Below are positions 8,910-17,042 of a stretch of 64,000 nt of DNA, piece after piece (position 1 is the stretch's first letter; each line of letters begins with the position of its first letter). The stretch lies in NCBI RefSeq assembly GCF_002920575.1, contig NZ_PQSQ01000015.1, forward strand, positions 1-64,000, read 5' to 3'. The notes beneath the pieces are model-generated. The model did not search any database, was not told the origin of the DNA, and saw nothing but the letters and a program-made list of their open reading frames with translations. The DNA is from Streptomyces sp. Ru73. Lineage in GTDB: Bacteria > Actinomycetota > Actinomycetes > Streptomycetales > Streptomycetaceae. Both the position numbers and the translations under genes were made by a program.

Positions 8910-9914
8910 GTGCGCAAGGTCTGGGTGGGGACGGGGATCGGCGCAGGAGCCGGTGCCGGCTTTCTCGCGCTGCTGGTCATCGGCACGTACGCCGCGGCCG
9001 GCGGCATCGGCGGCGCTGCGGGACGGGCCGTAGGGCTGGCCAAGGGTGCGGTGCCGGCGGCGTACCAGCCGCTCGTGCAGAAGTGGGGCACGCTCTGTCC
9101 CGCCATCAACCCGGCGCTCCTGGCCGCGCAGTTGTACCAGGAGAGCGGCTGGAACCCGAAGGCGCAGAGCCCGGCGGCGGCGCAGGGGCTCGCGCAGTTC
9201 ATCCCCGGCACCTGGGCCACGCACGGCGTGGACGGGGACGGCGACGGCGACAAGGACGTGTGGGACCCGGACGACGCGATCGCGTCGGCGGCCTCGTACG
9301 ACTGCGAGCTGGCGAAGTACGTGAAGAACGTCCCCGGGGACGCCACGCACAACATGCTGGCCGCGTACAACGCCGGCGCCTACCGCGTCATCCAGCACAA
9401 CGGCGTGCCGCCGTACCGGGAGACGCAGAATTACGTCAAGATCATCACGACCCTCGCCAAGAGCTTCGAGGCGCCGACGCAGCGCGTGGAGCCCTCGCGG
9501 CAGGCGGCCGGGGCCATTTACTACGCACAGAAGAAGCTCGGCACGCCGTACCTCTGGGGCGGCAACGGAACGGCGGACCAGGGCGGCAGATTCGACTGCT
9601 CGGGCCTCACGAAGGCCGCGTACAAGTCGGTCGGCATCGAGCTGCCCCGCGTGGCCAATGACCAGTGGAACGCGGGACCGCACCCGAAGCGGAACGAACT
9701 GCTCCCGGGCGACCTGGTGTTCTTCGCCAACAACCTGAACGACCCGCGGTCGATCCACCACGTGGGCATCTACGTCGGCGGCGGCTACATGATCAACGCT
9801 CCGTACACGGGAGCGGTGATCAGGTTCGACAAGATCGACACCCCGGACTACATCGGCGCCACCCGCGTCACCGAAGATGGCGCAAAAGCGCTCCCCCGTG
9901 AGAACGCTGCGTGA
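8910..9914 (+). CDS. Two-domain cell-wall hydrolase: lytic transglycosylase plus NlpC/P60 endopeptidase
   Basis: Exported murein hydrolase of about 334 residues. An N-terminal signal/anchor segment (GTGIGAGAGAGFLALLVIG) is followed by an SLT lysozyme-like domain with the catalytic Glu in QLYQESGWNP, A-x-GLAQFIPGTW and the AYNAGA motif. The C-terminal NlpC/P60 domain carries FDCSGLT (catalytic Cys) and HHVGIYVG (catalytic His). Such bifunctional enzymes are the VirB1/CwlT partners of Gram-positive conjugation systems, so divergence from the secretion-like operon fits local wall opening for it. The start is uncertain: GTGs at 8892, 8898 and 8910 are in frame. I prefer the last because it gives a compact signal peptide with GAGGGG upstream. 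Confidence 0.88.
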   Translation: MRKVWVGTGIGAGAGAGFLALLVIGTYAAAGGIGGAAGRAVGLAKGAVPAAYQPLVQKWGTLCPAINPALLAAQLYQESGWNPKAQSPAAAQGLAQFIPGTWATHGVDGDGDGDKDVWDPDDAIASAASYDCELAKYVKNVPGDATHNMLAAYNAGAYRVIQHNGVPPYRETQNYVKIITTLAKSFEAPTQRVEPSRQAAGAIYYAQKKLGTPYLWGGNGTADQGGRFDCSGLTKAAYKSVGIELPRVANDQWNAGPHPKRNELLPGDLVFFANNLNDPRSIHHVGIYVGGGYMINAPYTGAVIRFDKIDTPDYIGATRVTEDGAKALPRENAA

Positions 9915-10144
9915 ATATGGGGCCTGAGCTGCGGCGATGAGTCAAGCTTCGATAACGTCCTGGTGATCATCCGGTGGAAAGTGGAACGTCGTGCGGGTGC
10001 ATGACGTTTCCTTGGAGTGGGTGTGAGAGGCACTGCGGAGCGGGCTGACGGAGGACGCGGCCGGCACGGCATTGCTCGACGACCACGGGGGTTGGCAGCA
10101 CTCGGACGGCGCTCGCGCGCGCGAAAGGTTAGGGGCCGCGGCAC

Positions 10145-10948
10145 ATGGCTGGACTCGCACTGGACGGGTCGAACCCCGACGTTGGTCTCCTGTACGAGGT
10201 CAACGGCCTCGCCAAGGACGCTCCGCACTGGTTCGACCAGGTCATGAAGTACGTCGGCGAGTACGGCATCATCGCCGGGCTCGCGGTCCTCTGCCTGGCC
10301 GCCTGGTGGGGCGCACGCAAGCGGACCGACGCGCCCGCCGCGGTGGCGGGCCTCGTCTGGGCACCGCTGGCCGCCGGCATCGCCCTGCTGGCCAACATCC
10401 CCATCCGCGAATTCGTCGCGCGGCCACGCCCGTTCCGGGACCACACGGGCCTGGAAGTCCTCGTGCACGGGAAGAACGACTTCTCGTTCGTCAGCGACCA
10501 CGCCACGCTCACCATGGCCGTCGGCGTCGGCCTCTTCATCGCGCACCGCAAGTACGGGCTGGCCGGCATCGCGCTGGCGCTGCTCGAAGGGCTGTGCCGG
10601 GTCTACATGGGGGTGCACTACCCGACGGACGTCATCGGCGGATTCGCGCTGGGGACGGCGGTCGCGCTGCTGTTCGCACCGCTCGCCCAGGCGCTGCTGG
10701 TGCCGCTGATGAAGGCGATCGCGGCCTCCCGCGTCGGGGCGCTGGTCCAGACGCCCCGGGCGGGGACGGCGCGCGCAGGCGGAGCGGGCGAGGGGGAGAG
10801 CGCGGCTGTGACGGACGCGTTCGGGCCCGCGGGGGCGGCCGGTGCCGTCGGGGCCGGGGGCCCCGGCGGATTCCCGGAGCCGCCCGGCGCGCCGCACGAC
10901 GGTGTACGGGGCGGCCGCGCGGAGCGGGACGAGGACCTCGCGGCCTGA
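10145..10948 (+). CDS. PAP2-family membrane phosphatase
   Basis: 267-residue polytopic protein of the type 2 phosphatidic acid phosphatase family. The three-part active-site signature is present: ARPRPFRD near residue 97, FVSDHA near 118 (the SDHA form seen in BcrC-like undecaprenyl-pyrophosphate phosphatases) and CRVYMGVHYPTD near 155. It probably dephosphorylates a lipid carrier or phospholipid at the membrane. AGGGG precedes the ATG. The last 60 or so residues are Gly/Pro/Glu-rich and probably disordered. A strong hairpin follows the stop. Confidence 0.88.
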   Translation: MAGLALDGSNPDVGLLYEVNGLAKDAPHWFDQVMKYVGEYGIIAGLAVLCLAAWWGARKRTDAPAAVAGLVWAPLAAGIALLANIPIREFVARPRPFRDHTGLEVLVHGKNDFSFVSDHATLTMAVGVGLFIAHRKYGLAGIALALLEGLCRVYMGVHYPTDVIGGFALGTAVALLFAPLAQALLVPLMKAIAASRVGALVQTPRAGTARAGGAGEGESAAVTDAFGPAGAAGAVGAGGPGGFPEPPGAPHDGVRGGRAERDEDLAA

Positions 10949-10979
10949 CGGCTCCCGCCGCCCCACGGAGCACCTGAAG

Positions 10980-11015
10980 CGTCGGCCCCGCCCGGATCAC
11001 CGGGCGGGGCCGACG
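10980..11015. terminator. Bidirectional hairpin terminator
   Basis: A perfect 16-bp stem (CGTCGGCCCCGCCCGG and its complement) with the 4-base loop ATCA, placed between two convergent genes. There is no U-tract, as is usual in Streptomyces. Confidence 0.85.
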
Positions 11016-11064
11016 CGTTCGTACCTACGGGGCGGCGCGGGCGCTGCGGTGGCGCCCCGCGCCC

Positions 11065-12600
11065 TCAGAGTGCCTGCGGGAACGTCCGGAAGAGGTGCTG
11101 CGGGTCGTACGCCTGCTTCACCTCGGCCAGCCGGCCGGCGGCCGCCCCGTAGTAAGCCTGCTTCCAGTCCTTCAGGGCCGGGTCGGCGTAGTTCTGGTAG
11201 GCGGCGCCGGAGGCGTGCCGGCGCATCGCGGTGTGCATCCCGGCCAGCCAGGCGTTCTGCGCCTTGCCCGTACCGCTCGGCGCCCAGGAGGCGAGGTACT
11301 GCGCCAGGAACCGCGAACGGCGGTGCACGAAGGCGGTGGCGGTCGGCTGCACCCGGTTGATCGCGCCGCCCAGGGCGGTGAAGGCGACGTTGCCGTTGAC
11401 GCCGCCGCGCCCCGCGCGCTCGATCTGGTCGATGACCGTACGGATGCCCGCGGCGCTCAGCGAGCGGTCGAAGAAGTCCGAGCGGGCCGCGTAGGTCTCC
11501 CGGCCCAGCTGCCCGGACGGGGTGCGGCCGGGAACGCTGCCCGGCTGGTGGCACTGGGCGGTGGTCTTCGTCGAGCAGCCCGCGTACGCCTCCATCGCGT
11601 CCAGGTACGCCTTCGGCTTCAGCGAGACCGAGGACGCGGGGCCGGGGCCGCCCGCGCGGTCGGCGAGCCGGTCGACGGCGTTCTGCAGGTCACGGTAGGA
11701 GCCGAGGGAGAAGGCGGCGACCGACACGGTCGGCGTGGCGCCGGGGCGCGCGTCCAGGTGGCAGCTGGACCAGATCTCGTCGGCCTGGTCCGGGCCCCAC
11801 TCCTGCCAGGACCGCAGCACGGCGGCCGCCTTGGACCACGGCCAGGTCAGGTACGTCATCACGGCCTTCGGGGCCCTGTGCGTACGGAAGCGCAGCTCGG
11901 TGACCACGCCGAAGTTGCCGTTGCCCGCGCCGCGCAGCGCCCAGAAGAGGTCGGCGTGCTCCTTCGCGTCGCAGTGCAGGGTCTTCCCCGCGGCCGTGAC
12001 GAGCGTGGCGCCGACGAGGCTGTCGCAGGTCAGGCCGTACGCGCGGGAGACGACGCCATGGCCGCCGCCGAGGGTCAGGCCGGAGACGCCGACCGTCGGG
12101 CAGGAGCCGCCGGGGATGGTCACGCCGTGCTTGCCCAGCCCCTCGTAGACGTCGATGAGCTTGGCGCCGGCCCCTATGCGGGTGGTGCCGCCGGACGGCG
12201 CGGAGACCTTGGAGAGCGCGGAGACGTCGACGATCAGGCGGTGGTCGCCGCTGGACCAGCCGGCGTACGAATGCCCGCCGTTCCGTATGGCGACGGGCGT
12301 GCCGTTGCGGCGGGCGAAGGCCAGGCACTCGGCTATGTCCCCGGCGTGCTGGACGTACGCGACGGCCGCCGGCTTCAGGGTGTCGAAGCGGGTGTTGTAC
12401 AGGCGGCGCGCGGTGGCGTACGCGGCGTCGCCCGGCCGTATCAGCCGCCCGTCCAGACCCTTGCGGAGCGCTTCCCAGGGGCTCTTTTCGGCCACGCCCC
12501 CGGCGGCCGCGAGGCCCGTTCCCGTACCGCCCGTGGCCAGCCAGGCCGCCGTGGTCGCCGCGAGCCCGCCGCCCGCCTGCAGAATTGTGCGCCGCTTCAC
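11065..12600 (-). CDS. Tat-exported FAD-linked oxidase, berberine-bridge type
   Basis: 511 residues. A twin-arginine signal (MKRRTILQ ... GLAATTAAWLA) directs a folded flavoprotein out of the cell. The FAD-binding PCMH domain has NGGHSYAGWSS, whose His is the usual 8-alpha-histidyl attachment site, and GGSCPTVGVSGLTLGGG, whose Cys fits the second 6-S-cysteinyl link of bicovalent BBE-like enzymes. The C-terminal BBE motif is present (YQNYADPAL, YYGAAAGRL, YDPQHLFRTFPQ). The substrate is unknown; sugars, alkaloids and polyketides are all oxidised by relatives. It stands alone between convergent and divergent neighbours. Confidence 0.9.
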   Translation of the reverse strand: MKRRTILQAGGGLAATTAAWLATGGTGTGLAAAGGVAEKSPWEALRKGLDGRLIRPGDAAYATARRLYNTRFDTLKPAAVAYVQHAGDIAECLAFARRNGTPVAIRNGGHSYAGWSSGDHRLIVDVSALSKVSAPSGGTTRIGAGAKLIDVYEGLGKHGVTIPGGSCPTVGVSGLTLGGGHGVVSRAYGLTCDSLVGATLVTAAGKTLHCDAKEHADLFWALRGAGNGNFGVVTELRFRTHRAPKAVMTYLTWPWSKAAAVLRSWQEWGPDQADEIWSSCHLDARPGATPTVSVAAFSLGSYRDLQNAVDRLADRAGGPGPASSVSLKPKAYLDAMEAYAGCSTKTTAQCHQPGSVPGRTPSGQLGRETYAARSDFFDRSLSAAGIRTVIDQIERAGRGGVNGNVAFTALGGAINRVQPTATAFVHRRSRFLAQYLASWAPSGTGKAQNAWLAGMHTAMRRHASGAAYQNYADPALKDWKQAYYGAAAGRLAEVKQAYDPQHLFRTFPQAL

Positions 12601-12771
12601 GGCCGCCCCCTTGTCGCGCGGCGCCGTGGCGCCCTGCCGATGACCTTCGCCCAGCCAGATGCGGATGCGGGGCGTCAGGTTCCGCGGGGAAGCCGGCGCG
12701 TGAAGTGACAGGGGTGGCGGCGGAAGCGCGCGGCGCGCCCGGCCGGGGCGCGCGAGCCGGAGCCGGTGGCG

Positions 12772-12993
12772 TCAGCCGTCGTCGCCGGAGTGCCGCCCGG
12801 CGTCCGTACGGGCCTGCGAGCGGGCGCGGCGGGCCGGGCCCGACCAGCCGCAGCTGCACCGGGCGAGGCAGAAAGCGCCGCGCTCGACGGTGGTCGTGCG
12901 GTGGCCCCCGGCTCCGCCGTTCCCGGCGCCGTGGCCGCTCCCGGGGATGTGGGGGTCGGCGGTCTGCTGCGGGTCCTTGGTCAGGTACGGCAC
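12772..12993 (-). CDS. Small Cys-containing protein of unknown function
   Basis: 73 residues from a GTG start, beginning MPYLTKDPQQT. The core FCLARCSCGWSGPARRARSQARTDA, with CxxxCxCGW spacing, resembles small Streptomyces proteins that may bind a metal through clustered cysteines; I recognise the pattern but know no function. The ribosome-binding site is weak. It diverges from the lipoprotein gene. It could be spurious, but the motif argues for a real gene. Confidence 0.5.
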   Translation of the reverse strand: MPYLTKDPQQTADPHIPGSGHGAGNGGAGGHRTTTVERGAFCLARCSCGWSGPARRARSQARTDAGRHSGDDG

Positions 12994-13131
12994 GTGTCCA
13001 CGCTACTGCGGGTTGTACGGGGCGGGCGTGACGGGCCAGATGAACGGTCGTTGAACGAAATGGTTGCCCGATGCCGGCCGCGCCGTGCGGCGGTGGGACG
13101 GCGGCACGACAGCGGCAGGGGGCCCGTGGCG

Positions 13132-13989
13132 ATGGTGGTGCAGGACAGACGGACCGGCGGAGCCGTCGCAGCCGCCACGGCGGCGGGACTGGCACTGGGA
13201 GCGGGCCTGCTGACCTCGGGGTGTACGACGGATGGCGCGGCGGCCGACGACGCCCCCGCGGGGCCGCCCGCCTCGGTGACGCTCCGGCAGGCCGCCGACG
13301 CGCTCGTGCGCGAGGCCACGTCACAGGTCCGTACGACGCTGGAGACCACCAGCGGCGGCACCCGCGTCGCCATCAGCGGCAGCGGCCACTACGACTACCG
13401 TCGCGGTACGGGCCGGCTGCGCCTGGTGCTGCCGGAGCCGGCCGGCCCGGACGGCCGGGTGCGCAAGCCGATCACGGAGATCTTCGCGCCAGGCGCGCTC
13501 TACATGAAGAACCGCGGCGCGGGCGTGCCGGCCGACAAGTGGGTGCGGGTGGACACCACGGCGCTGTCCGACGGCAATCTCGTCACGGGGGGCGCCACCG
13601 ACCCGCTGGCGGCGGCCGAGCTGCTGCGCGGCACCCGCCGGGCGGCGTACGCGGGCGAGGAGCGGCTGCGGGGCGTGCGGGTGCGGCACTACCGGGGCAC
13701 GGCCGACATCGGGGTGGCCGCCGACGCCGCCTCGAAGGGCGTGCGGCCCTCGCTGGCCGCGGCGGAGAAGGGTTTCACCACCGACGCCGTGCCCTTCGAC
13801 GCCTACCTCGACGAGTCCGGCCGGCTCCGGAAGGTGCAGTACCGGTTCTCCTTCGCCAACGGCTCGCCGCGCGGCACGGAGGTGACGTCCACGGTCGGCT
13901 ACGGCGGGTTCGGGACCGGGGAGCCGGTGGAGCTGCCGGACCGCGGGGACATCTTCACCGGCCGGATCGCGGCCCCGGGCAGCGGCTGA
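13132..13989 (+). CDS. Secreted lipoprotein
   Basis: 285 residues with a lipoprotein signal: positively charged start, hydrophobic core (AVAAATAAGLALGAGLL) and lipobox LTSGC. The mature part has about 245 residues, with repeated short beta-rich stretches and a WVRVDTTALS segment. The overall pattern recalls LppX/LprG-type or LolA-like lipid-binding lipoproteins, but I cannot confirm the family. AGGGGG lies 9 bases before the ATG. By position it may match SCO4134. Confidence 0.8.
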   Translation: MVVQDRRTGGAVAAATAAGLALGAGLLTSGCTTDGAAADDAPAGPPASVTLRQAADALVREATSQVRTTLETTSGGTRVAISGSGHYDYRRGTGRLRLVLPEPAGPDGRVRKPITEIFAPGALYMKNRGAGVPADKWVRVDTTALSDGNLVTGGATDPLAAAELLRGTRRAAYAGEERLRGVRVRHYRGTADIGVAADAASKGVRPSLAAAEKGFTTDAVPFDAYLDESGRLRKVQYRFSFANGSPRGTEVTSTVGYGGFGTGEPVELPDRGDIFTGRIAAPGSG

Positions 13990-14218
13990 CGACGCGGAGG
14001 GCCGGTACGGAGAGCCGTTGCCCAGGGCCGGTGCGGGCGGGTCGGCAAGCGGAGCCGGTATGGGGCCCGTACGGAGGGCCCGGACCGGCACGTGCCGACC
14101 GGTCTTGCCGGGCGGCGTAAATGGTCCATCCGTGCCATGCGCGGGGCGTGTGCCCGTCCCTACTCTTGGTGTAACCGCCAGAAGAGTGGCATGGGCCTCG
14201 AAGGAGGAGGTGTTGTAC

Positions 14219-14431
14219 GTGGCGCCGCACCGCAGTCAGATGGCTCAGGACCACGTGGCCCTCGTCGAGATCGACCTGGCTGGTGAGTTGATGATCGCGG
14301 CGGCGACGTCCCCCGAGGACCGCCTCAGTCCGGACCGGATCGACGAAGTCCTGGACGTCGACGCGGACCGTGGTGGCAGAGGGACTGCGGCGGAAGCGGG
14401 GCCGGGCTCCGCAGCCGCCGAGCGGCCGTAG
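14219..14431 (+). CDS. Small conserved-looking acidic protein
   Basis: About 70 residues; the first 45 (APHRSQMAQDHVALVEIDLAG, then ELMIAAATSPEDRLSPDRIDEVL) are well ordered and hydrophobic-patterned, the rest is Gly/Ala-rich. A very strong AAGGAGGAGG lies just upstream, so translation is likely. GTG 14210, TTG 14213 and GTG 14219 are all in frame; spacing favours 14219 or 14213. I do not recognise the function. Confidence 0.6.
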   Translation: MAPHRSQMAQDHVALVEIDLAGELMIAAATSPEDRLSPDRIDEVLDVDADRGGRGTAAEAGPGSAAAERP

Positions 14432-14551
14432 GGAACGGTCGTTTTCGGCCGTGGCCCGGGCGTGGGATTCCTCACGCCGGATCACTCACCCGCACGACCG
14501 GGAATCGGGGCCCGGACCCTGCCCCGCCCTCCGGCTGCCGGATGCAGGCCC

Positions 14552-14953
14552 TCAGGTCCGCAGCATGCGCTCGATGGCCTTGGTCGCTTCCCTGACCTTC
14601 TCGTCGATGGCCTCGGGCCCCTTCACGGCCGCGTCGGCGACGCAGTGCCGCAGGTGTTCCTCGAGAAGCTGCAGGCCAAAGCTCTGCAGGCCCTTGGTGC
14701 TGGCCGAGACCTGGGTGAGTATGTCGATGCAGTAGACGTCCTCCTCCAGCATCCGCTGGAGGCCCCTGATCTGCCCCTCGATGCGGCGCAGCCGCTTGAT
14801 GTGGGCGTCCTTCTGCTGTGCGTACCCGTGAATGCCCAGGTCGTGGTTGGTCACGGCGTCCGGGTCGCCCTGGGGCACGCCCTGCGGCTCCACGCCGTGG
14901 CATGCGCCGGCGGTTGCGGTGCTGCCATTGGGCTCGGCGTCCGTGGTCGACAT
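14552..14953 (-). CDS. csoR: Copper-sensing repressor CsoR
   Basis: 133-residue DUF156/CsoR-family DNA-binding repressor, all-helical and normally tetrameric, which releases DNA on binding Cu(I). The copper ligands Cys-His-Cys are seen in VYCIDIL and HLRHC, with the second-shell Tyr/Glu region also present. About 37 extra N-terminal residues precede the conserved core that begins DAHIKRLRRIEGQI. The start has AGGGGAG upstream. A perfect palindromic operator lies 30 bp before the start codon, implying autoregulation. The S. lividans and S. coelicolor (SCO4136) CsoR proteins are the expected orthologues. Confidence 0.93.
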   Translation of the reverse strand: MSTTDAEPNGSTATAGACHGVEPQGVPQGDPDAVTNHDLGIHGYAQQKDAHIKRLRRIEGQIRGLQRMLEEDVYCIDILTQVSASTKGLQSFGLQLLEEHLRHCVADAAVKGPEAIDEKVREATKAIERMLRT

Positions 14954-14982
14954 GGGCTTCTCCCCTGGTACGTAGCCGGTTT

Positions 14983-15005
14983 CATATACCCCTGGCGGGT
15001 ATATG
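14983..15005. promoter_or_regulatory. CsoR operator upstream of csoR
   Basis: Perfect 23-bp palindrome, CATATACCC-N5-GGGTATATG, 30 bp upstream of csoR. Its TACCC/GGGTA halves match the known actinobacterial CsoR box pattern, so copper-responsive autorepression is expected. Confidence 0.85.
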
Positions 15006-15033
15006 GTACAGAATTCCGCGCGCGAGAGAGATA

Positions 15034-15052
15034 CCCCGCGCACCTCGCGGGG
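15034..15052. repeat. Second inverted repeat upstream of csoR
   Basis: Perfect 7-5-7 inverted repeat CCCCGCG-CACCT-CGCGGGG, 29 bp beyond the CsoR operator and embedded between ATACCCC and GGTACCCC words. It could be a variant operator or an RNA hairpin. Confidence 0.6.
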
Positions 15053-15118
15053 CAGGTACCCCGTGCAGAGCATGCTGCCCGATGGGCGACACTGAGGTAA
15101 TGCCGGTTAGCAGTGGCT

Positions 15119-15141
15119 GGATGATGCGCCTAGCATCATCC
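15119..15141. promoter_or_regulatory. Palindromic operator candidate before the Pit operon
   Basis: Perfect inverted repeat GGATGATGC-GCCTA-GCATCATCC, 33 bp upstream of the GTG start of the PhoU-like gene. Its centre and right arm include TAGCAT, a -10-like word, so a bound protein would block the promoter. It is unlike PHO-box direct repeats. Confidence 0.6.
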
Positions 15142-15173
15142 CGACCGAATCCGATGCACCCCGAGGATTTCAC

Positions 15174-15794
15174 GTGCGCTTTCGTCTGACCCCCAGGGAG
15201 ACGAGCTTCTACGACATGTTCGCCGCGTCCGCGGACAACATCGTCACGGGCTCCAAACTCCTGATGGAACTGCTCGGGGCGGACGCCTCCGCGCGGGCAG
15301 AGATCGCCGAGAGGATGCGAGCGGCGGAGCACGCGGGGGACGACGCCACCCACGCGGTCTTCCACCAGTTGAACTCCTCGTTCATCACGCCGTTCGACCG
15401 CGAGGACATCTACAACCTCGCCTCGTCCCTCGACGACATCATGGACTTCATGGAGGAGGCCGTCGACCTGGTCGTCCTCTACAACGTCGAAGAGCTCCCC
15501 AAGGGCGTCGACCAGCAGATCGAGGTCCTGGCGCGGGCGGCCGAACTGACCGCCGAGGCCATGCCCAACCTGCGGACGATGTCGAACCTCACCGAGTACT
15601 GGATCGAGGTCAACCGCCTGGAGAACCAGGCCGACCAGATCCACCGCAAGCTGCTCGCCCACCTCTTCAACGGCAAGTACGACGCCATCGAGGTGCTCAA
15701 GCTCAAGCAGATCGTGGACATCCTCGAAGAGGCCGCCGACGCGTTCGAGCATGTGGCGAACACCGTCGAAACCATCGCGGTGAAGGAGTCCTGA
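15174..15794 (+). CDS. PhoU-like (DUF47) accessory protein of the Pit transporter
   Basis: 206 residues, all-helical, with the duplicated E/DxxxD metal-binding patterns of DUF47/PhoU relatives (DREDIYNLASSLDDIMDFMEE and NRLENQADQIHRK). Such proteins are encoded immediately upstream of Pit permeases and are thought to control transport. The gene ends 9 bp before the pit start, so the two form an operon. It begins with GTG. The position matches S. coelicolor SCO4137. Confidence 0.92.
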   Translation: MRFRLTPRETSFYDMFAASADNIVTGSKLLMELLGADASARAEIAERMRAAEHAGDDATHAVFHQLNSSFITPFDREDIYNLASSLDDIMDFMEEAVDLVVLYNVEELPKGVDQQIEVLARAAELTAEAMPNLRTMSNLTEYWIEVNRLENQADQIHRKLLAHLFNGKYDAIEVLKLKQIVDILEEAADAFEHVANTVETIAVKES

Positions 15795-15803
15795 GCCCCG
15801 GCC

Positions 15804-16802
15804 ATGGACACCTTCGCGCTCGTCGTGACCATCGCGGTCGCGCTCGGATTCACGTACACCAACGGCTTTCACGACTCGGCGAACGCGATCGCGACCTCGG
15901 TCTCGACGCGTGCGCTGACGCCGCGGGCCGCGCTCGCGATGGCGGCGGTGATGAACCTCGCCGGCGCCTTCCTGGGCAGCGGGGTCGCCAAGACCGTCAG
16001 TGAGGGCCTGATCGAGACGCCCAGCGGCAAGCAGGGGATGATGATCCTCTTCTCCGCGCTGGTGGGCGCCATCGCGTGGAACATGGTCACGTGGTACTTC
16101 GGTCTGCCCTCGTCCTCCTCCCACGCGCTGTTCGGCGGCATGGTGGGCGCGGCACTGGCCGGGTCCTCGGTCGTCTACTGGTCGGGCGTCTGGGAGAAGA
16201 TCGTCCTGCCGATGTTCCTGTCGCCGGTGGTCGGCCTGATCGTCGGCTACTTCGTCATGGTCGCCATCCTGTGGATGTTCAAGGGCACCAATCCGCACAA
16301 GGCCAAGCGCGGCTTCCGTATCGCGCAGACGGTCTCGGCGGCGGGCATGGCGCTCGGCCATGGTCTGCAGGACGCCCAGAAGACGATGGGCGTCGTGGTG
16401 ATGGCGCTGGTCATCGGCGGTGTCGAGGGCCACGGCGACCCGATCCCGATCTGGGTGAAGATCGCCTGTGCCGCCATGCTGTCGCTCGGTACGTACGCGG
16501 GCGGCTGGCGCATCATGCGGACGCTCGGCCGCAAGATCATTGAGCTGGACCCGCCGCAGGGGTTCGCGGCCGAGGCGACCGGTGCGTCGATCATGTTCAG
16601 CACCGCGTTCCTCTTCCACGCGCCGATCTCCACCACGCATGTGATCACCTCGGCGATCATGGGCGTGGGCGCCACGAAGCGGGTGAGCGCGGTGCGGTGG
16701 GGCGTCGCGAAGAACATCATCCTTGGCTGGTTCATCACGATGCCGGCTGCCGCGGCGGTGGCCGCCGCGGCGTATTGGGTCGTGAACCTGGCGTTCGGCT
16801 GA
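15804..16802 (+). CDS. pitH2: Low-affinity inorganic phosphate transporter (Pit)
   Basis: 332-residue PiT-family permease (SLC20/TC 2.A.20) that moves phosphate, probably as a neutral metal-phosphate complex, with protons. The signature GFHDSANAIA is at about residue 20 and its second-half counterpart, which includes GHGLQDAQKTMG, near residue 185; about ten transmembrane helices are visible. It is co-transcribed with the PhoU-like gene. Its placement beside pst matches S. coelicolor PitH2 (SCO4138). A terminator and an interspersed repeat follow. Confidence 0.93.
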   Translation: MDTFALVVTIAVALGFTYTNGFHDSANAIATSVSTRALTPRAALAMAAVMNLAGAFLGSGVAKTVSEGLIETPSGKQGMMILFSALVGAIAWNMVTWYFGLPSSSSHALFGGMVGAALAGSSVVYWSGVWEKIVLPMFLSPVVGLIVGYFVMVAILWMFKGTNPHKAKRGFRIAQTVSAAGMALGHGLQDAQKTMGVVVMALVIGGVEGHGDPIPIWVKIACAAMLSLGTYAGGWRIMRTLGRKIIELDPPQGFAAEATGASIMFSTAFLFHAPISTTHVITSAIMGVGATKRVSAVRWGVAKNIILGWFITMPAAAAVAAAAYWVVNLAFG

Positions 16803-16827
16803 GTTTCGGCTGCGGGCCGGTGCGCGC

Positions 16828-16905
16828 GGGGCTCCGCCCCGGGCCCCGGTCCTCAAACTCCCCCAGCTACCGCTGGGAGGTGCCCCCAGACGGGCTCGAT
16901 TTTTG
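16828..16905. repeat. Interspersed Streptomyces intergenic palindromic element
   Basis: Composite GC-rich element: GGGGCTCCGCCCC hairpin, then CCTCAAAC, the CCCAGC-TACC-GCTGGG stem, GGTGCCCCCA and ACGGGCTCGATTTTT. This word order is familiar from many Streptomyces intergenic regions. It lies just after the pit stop. Confidence 0.65.
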
Positions 16906-16935
16906 CTGGGCGCCGTTCGTGGAGGACAGGAAAGA

Positions 16936-16966
16936 GGGCCCGCCCCCGGTAGCTGGGGGCGGGCCC
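16936..16966. terminator. Bidirectional terminator between pit and pstB
   Basis: Perfect 12-bp stem GGGCCCGCCCCC with its complement and a 7-base loop GGTAGCT, placed between convergent transcription units. Confidence 0.85.
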
Positions 16967-17042
16967 TTCGTCCTTGCGGTGGCACCGCCATGCAGCACCG
17001 CAGGACGTACGGGAGGTCGGTCGGCCGTCGCCGTACGGCGAC

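Noticed and set aside
9960..10015. GGAACGTC ... GACGTTTCC inverted repeat before the PAP2 gene.
   Set aside because: One arm has an extra base and the spacer is long; no promoter element is linked to it.
14982..16991. Long minus-strand frame opposite the Pit operon.
   Set aside because: Low-complexity Arg/His/Asp/Gly translation; the plus strand carries complete PhoU-like and Pit proteins.
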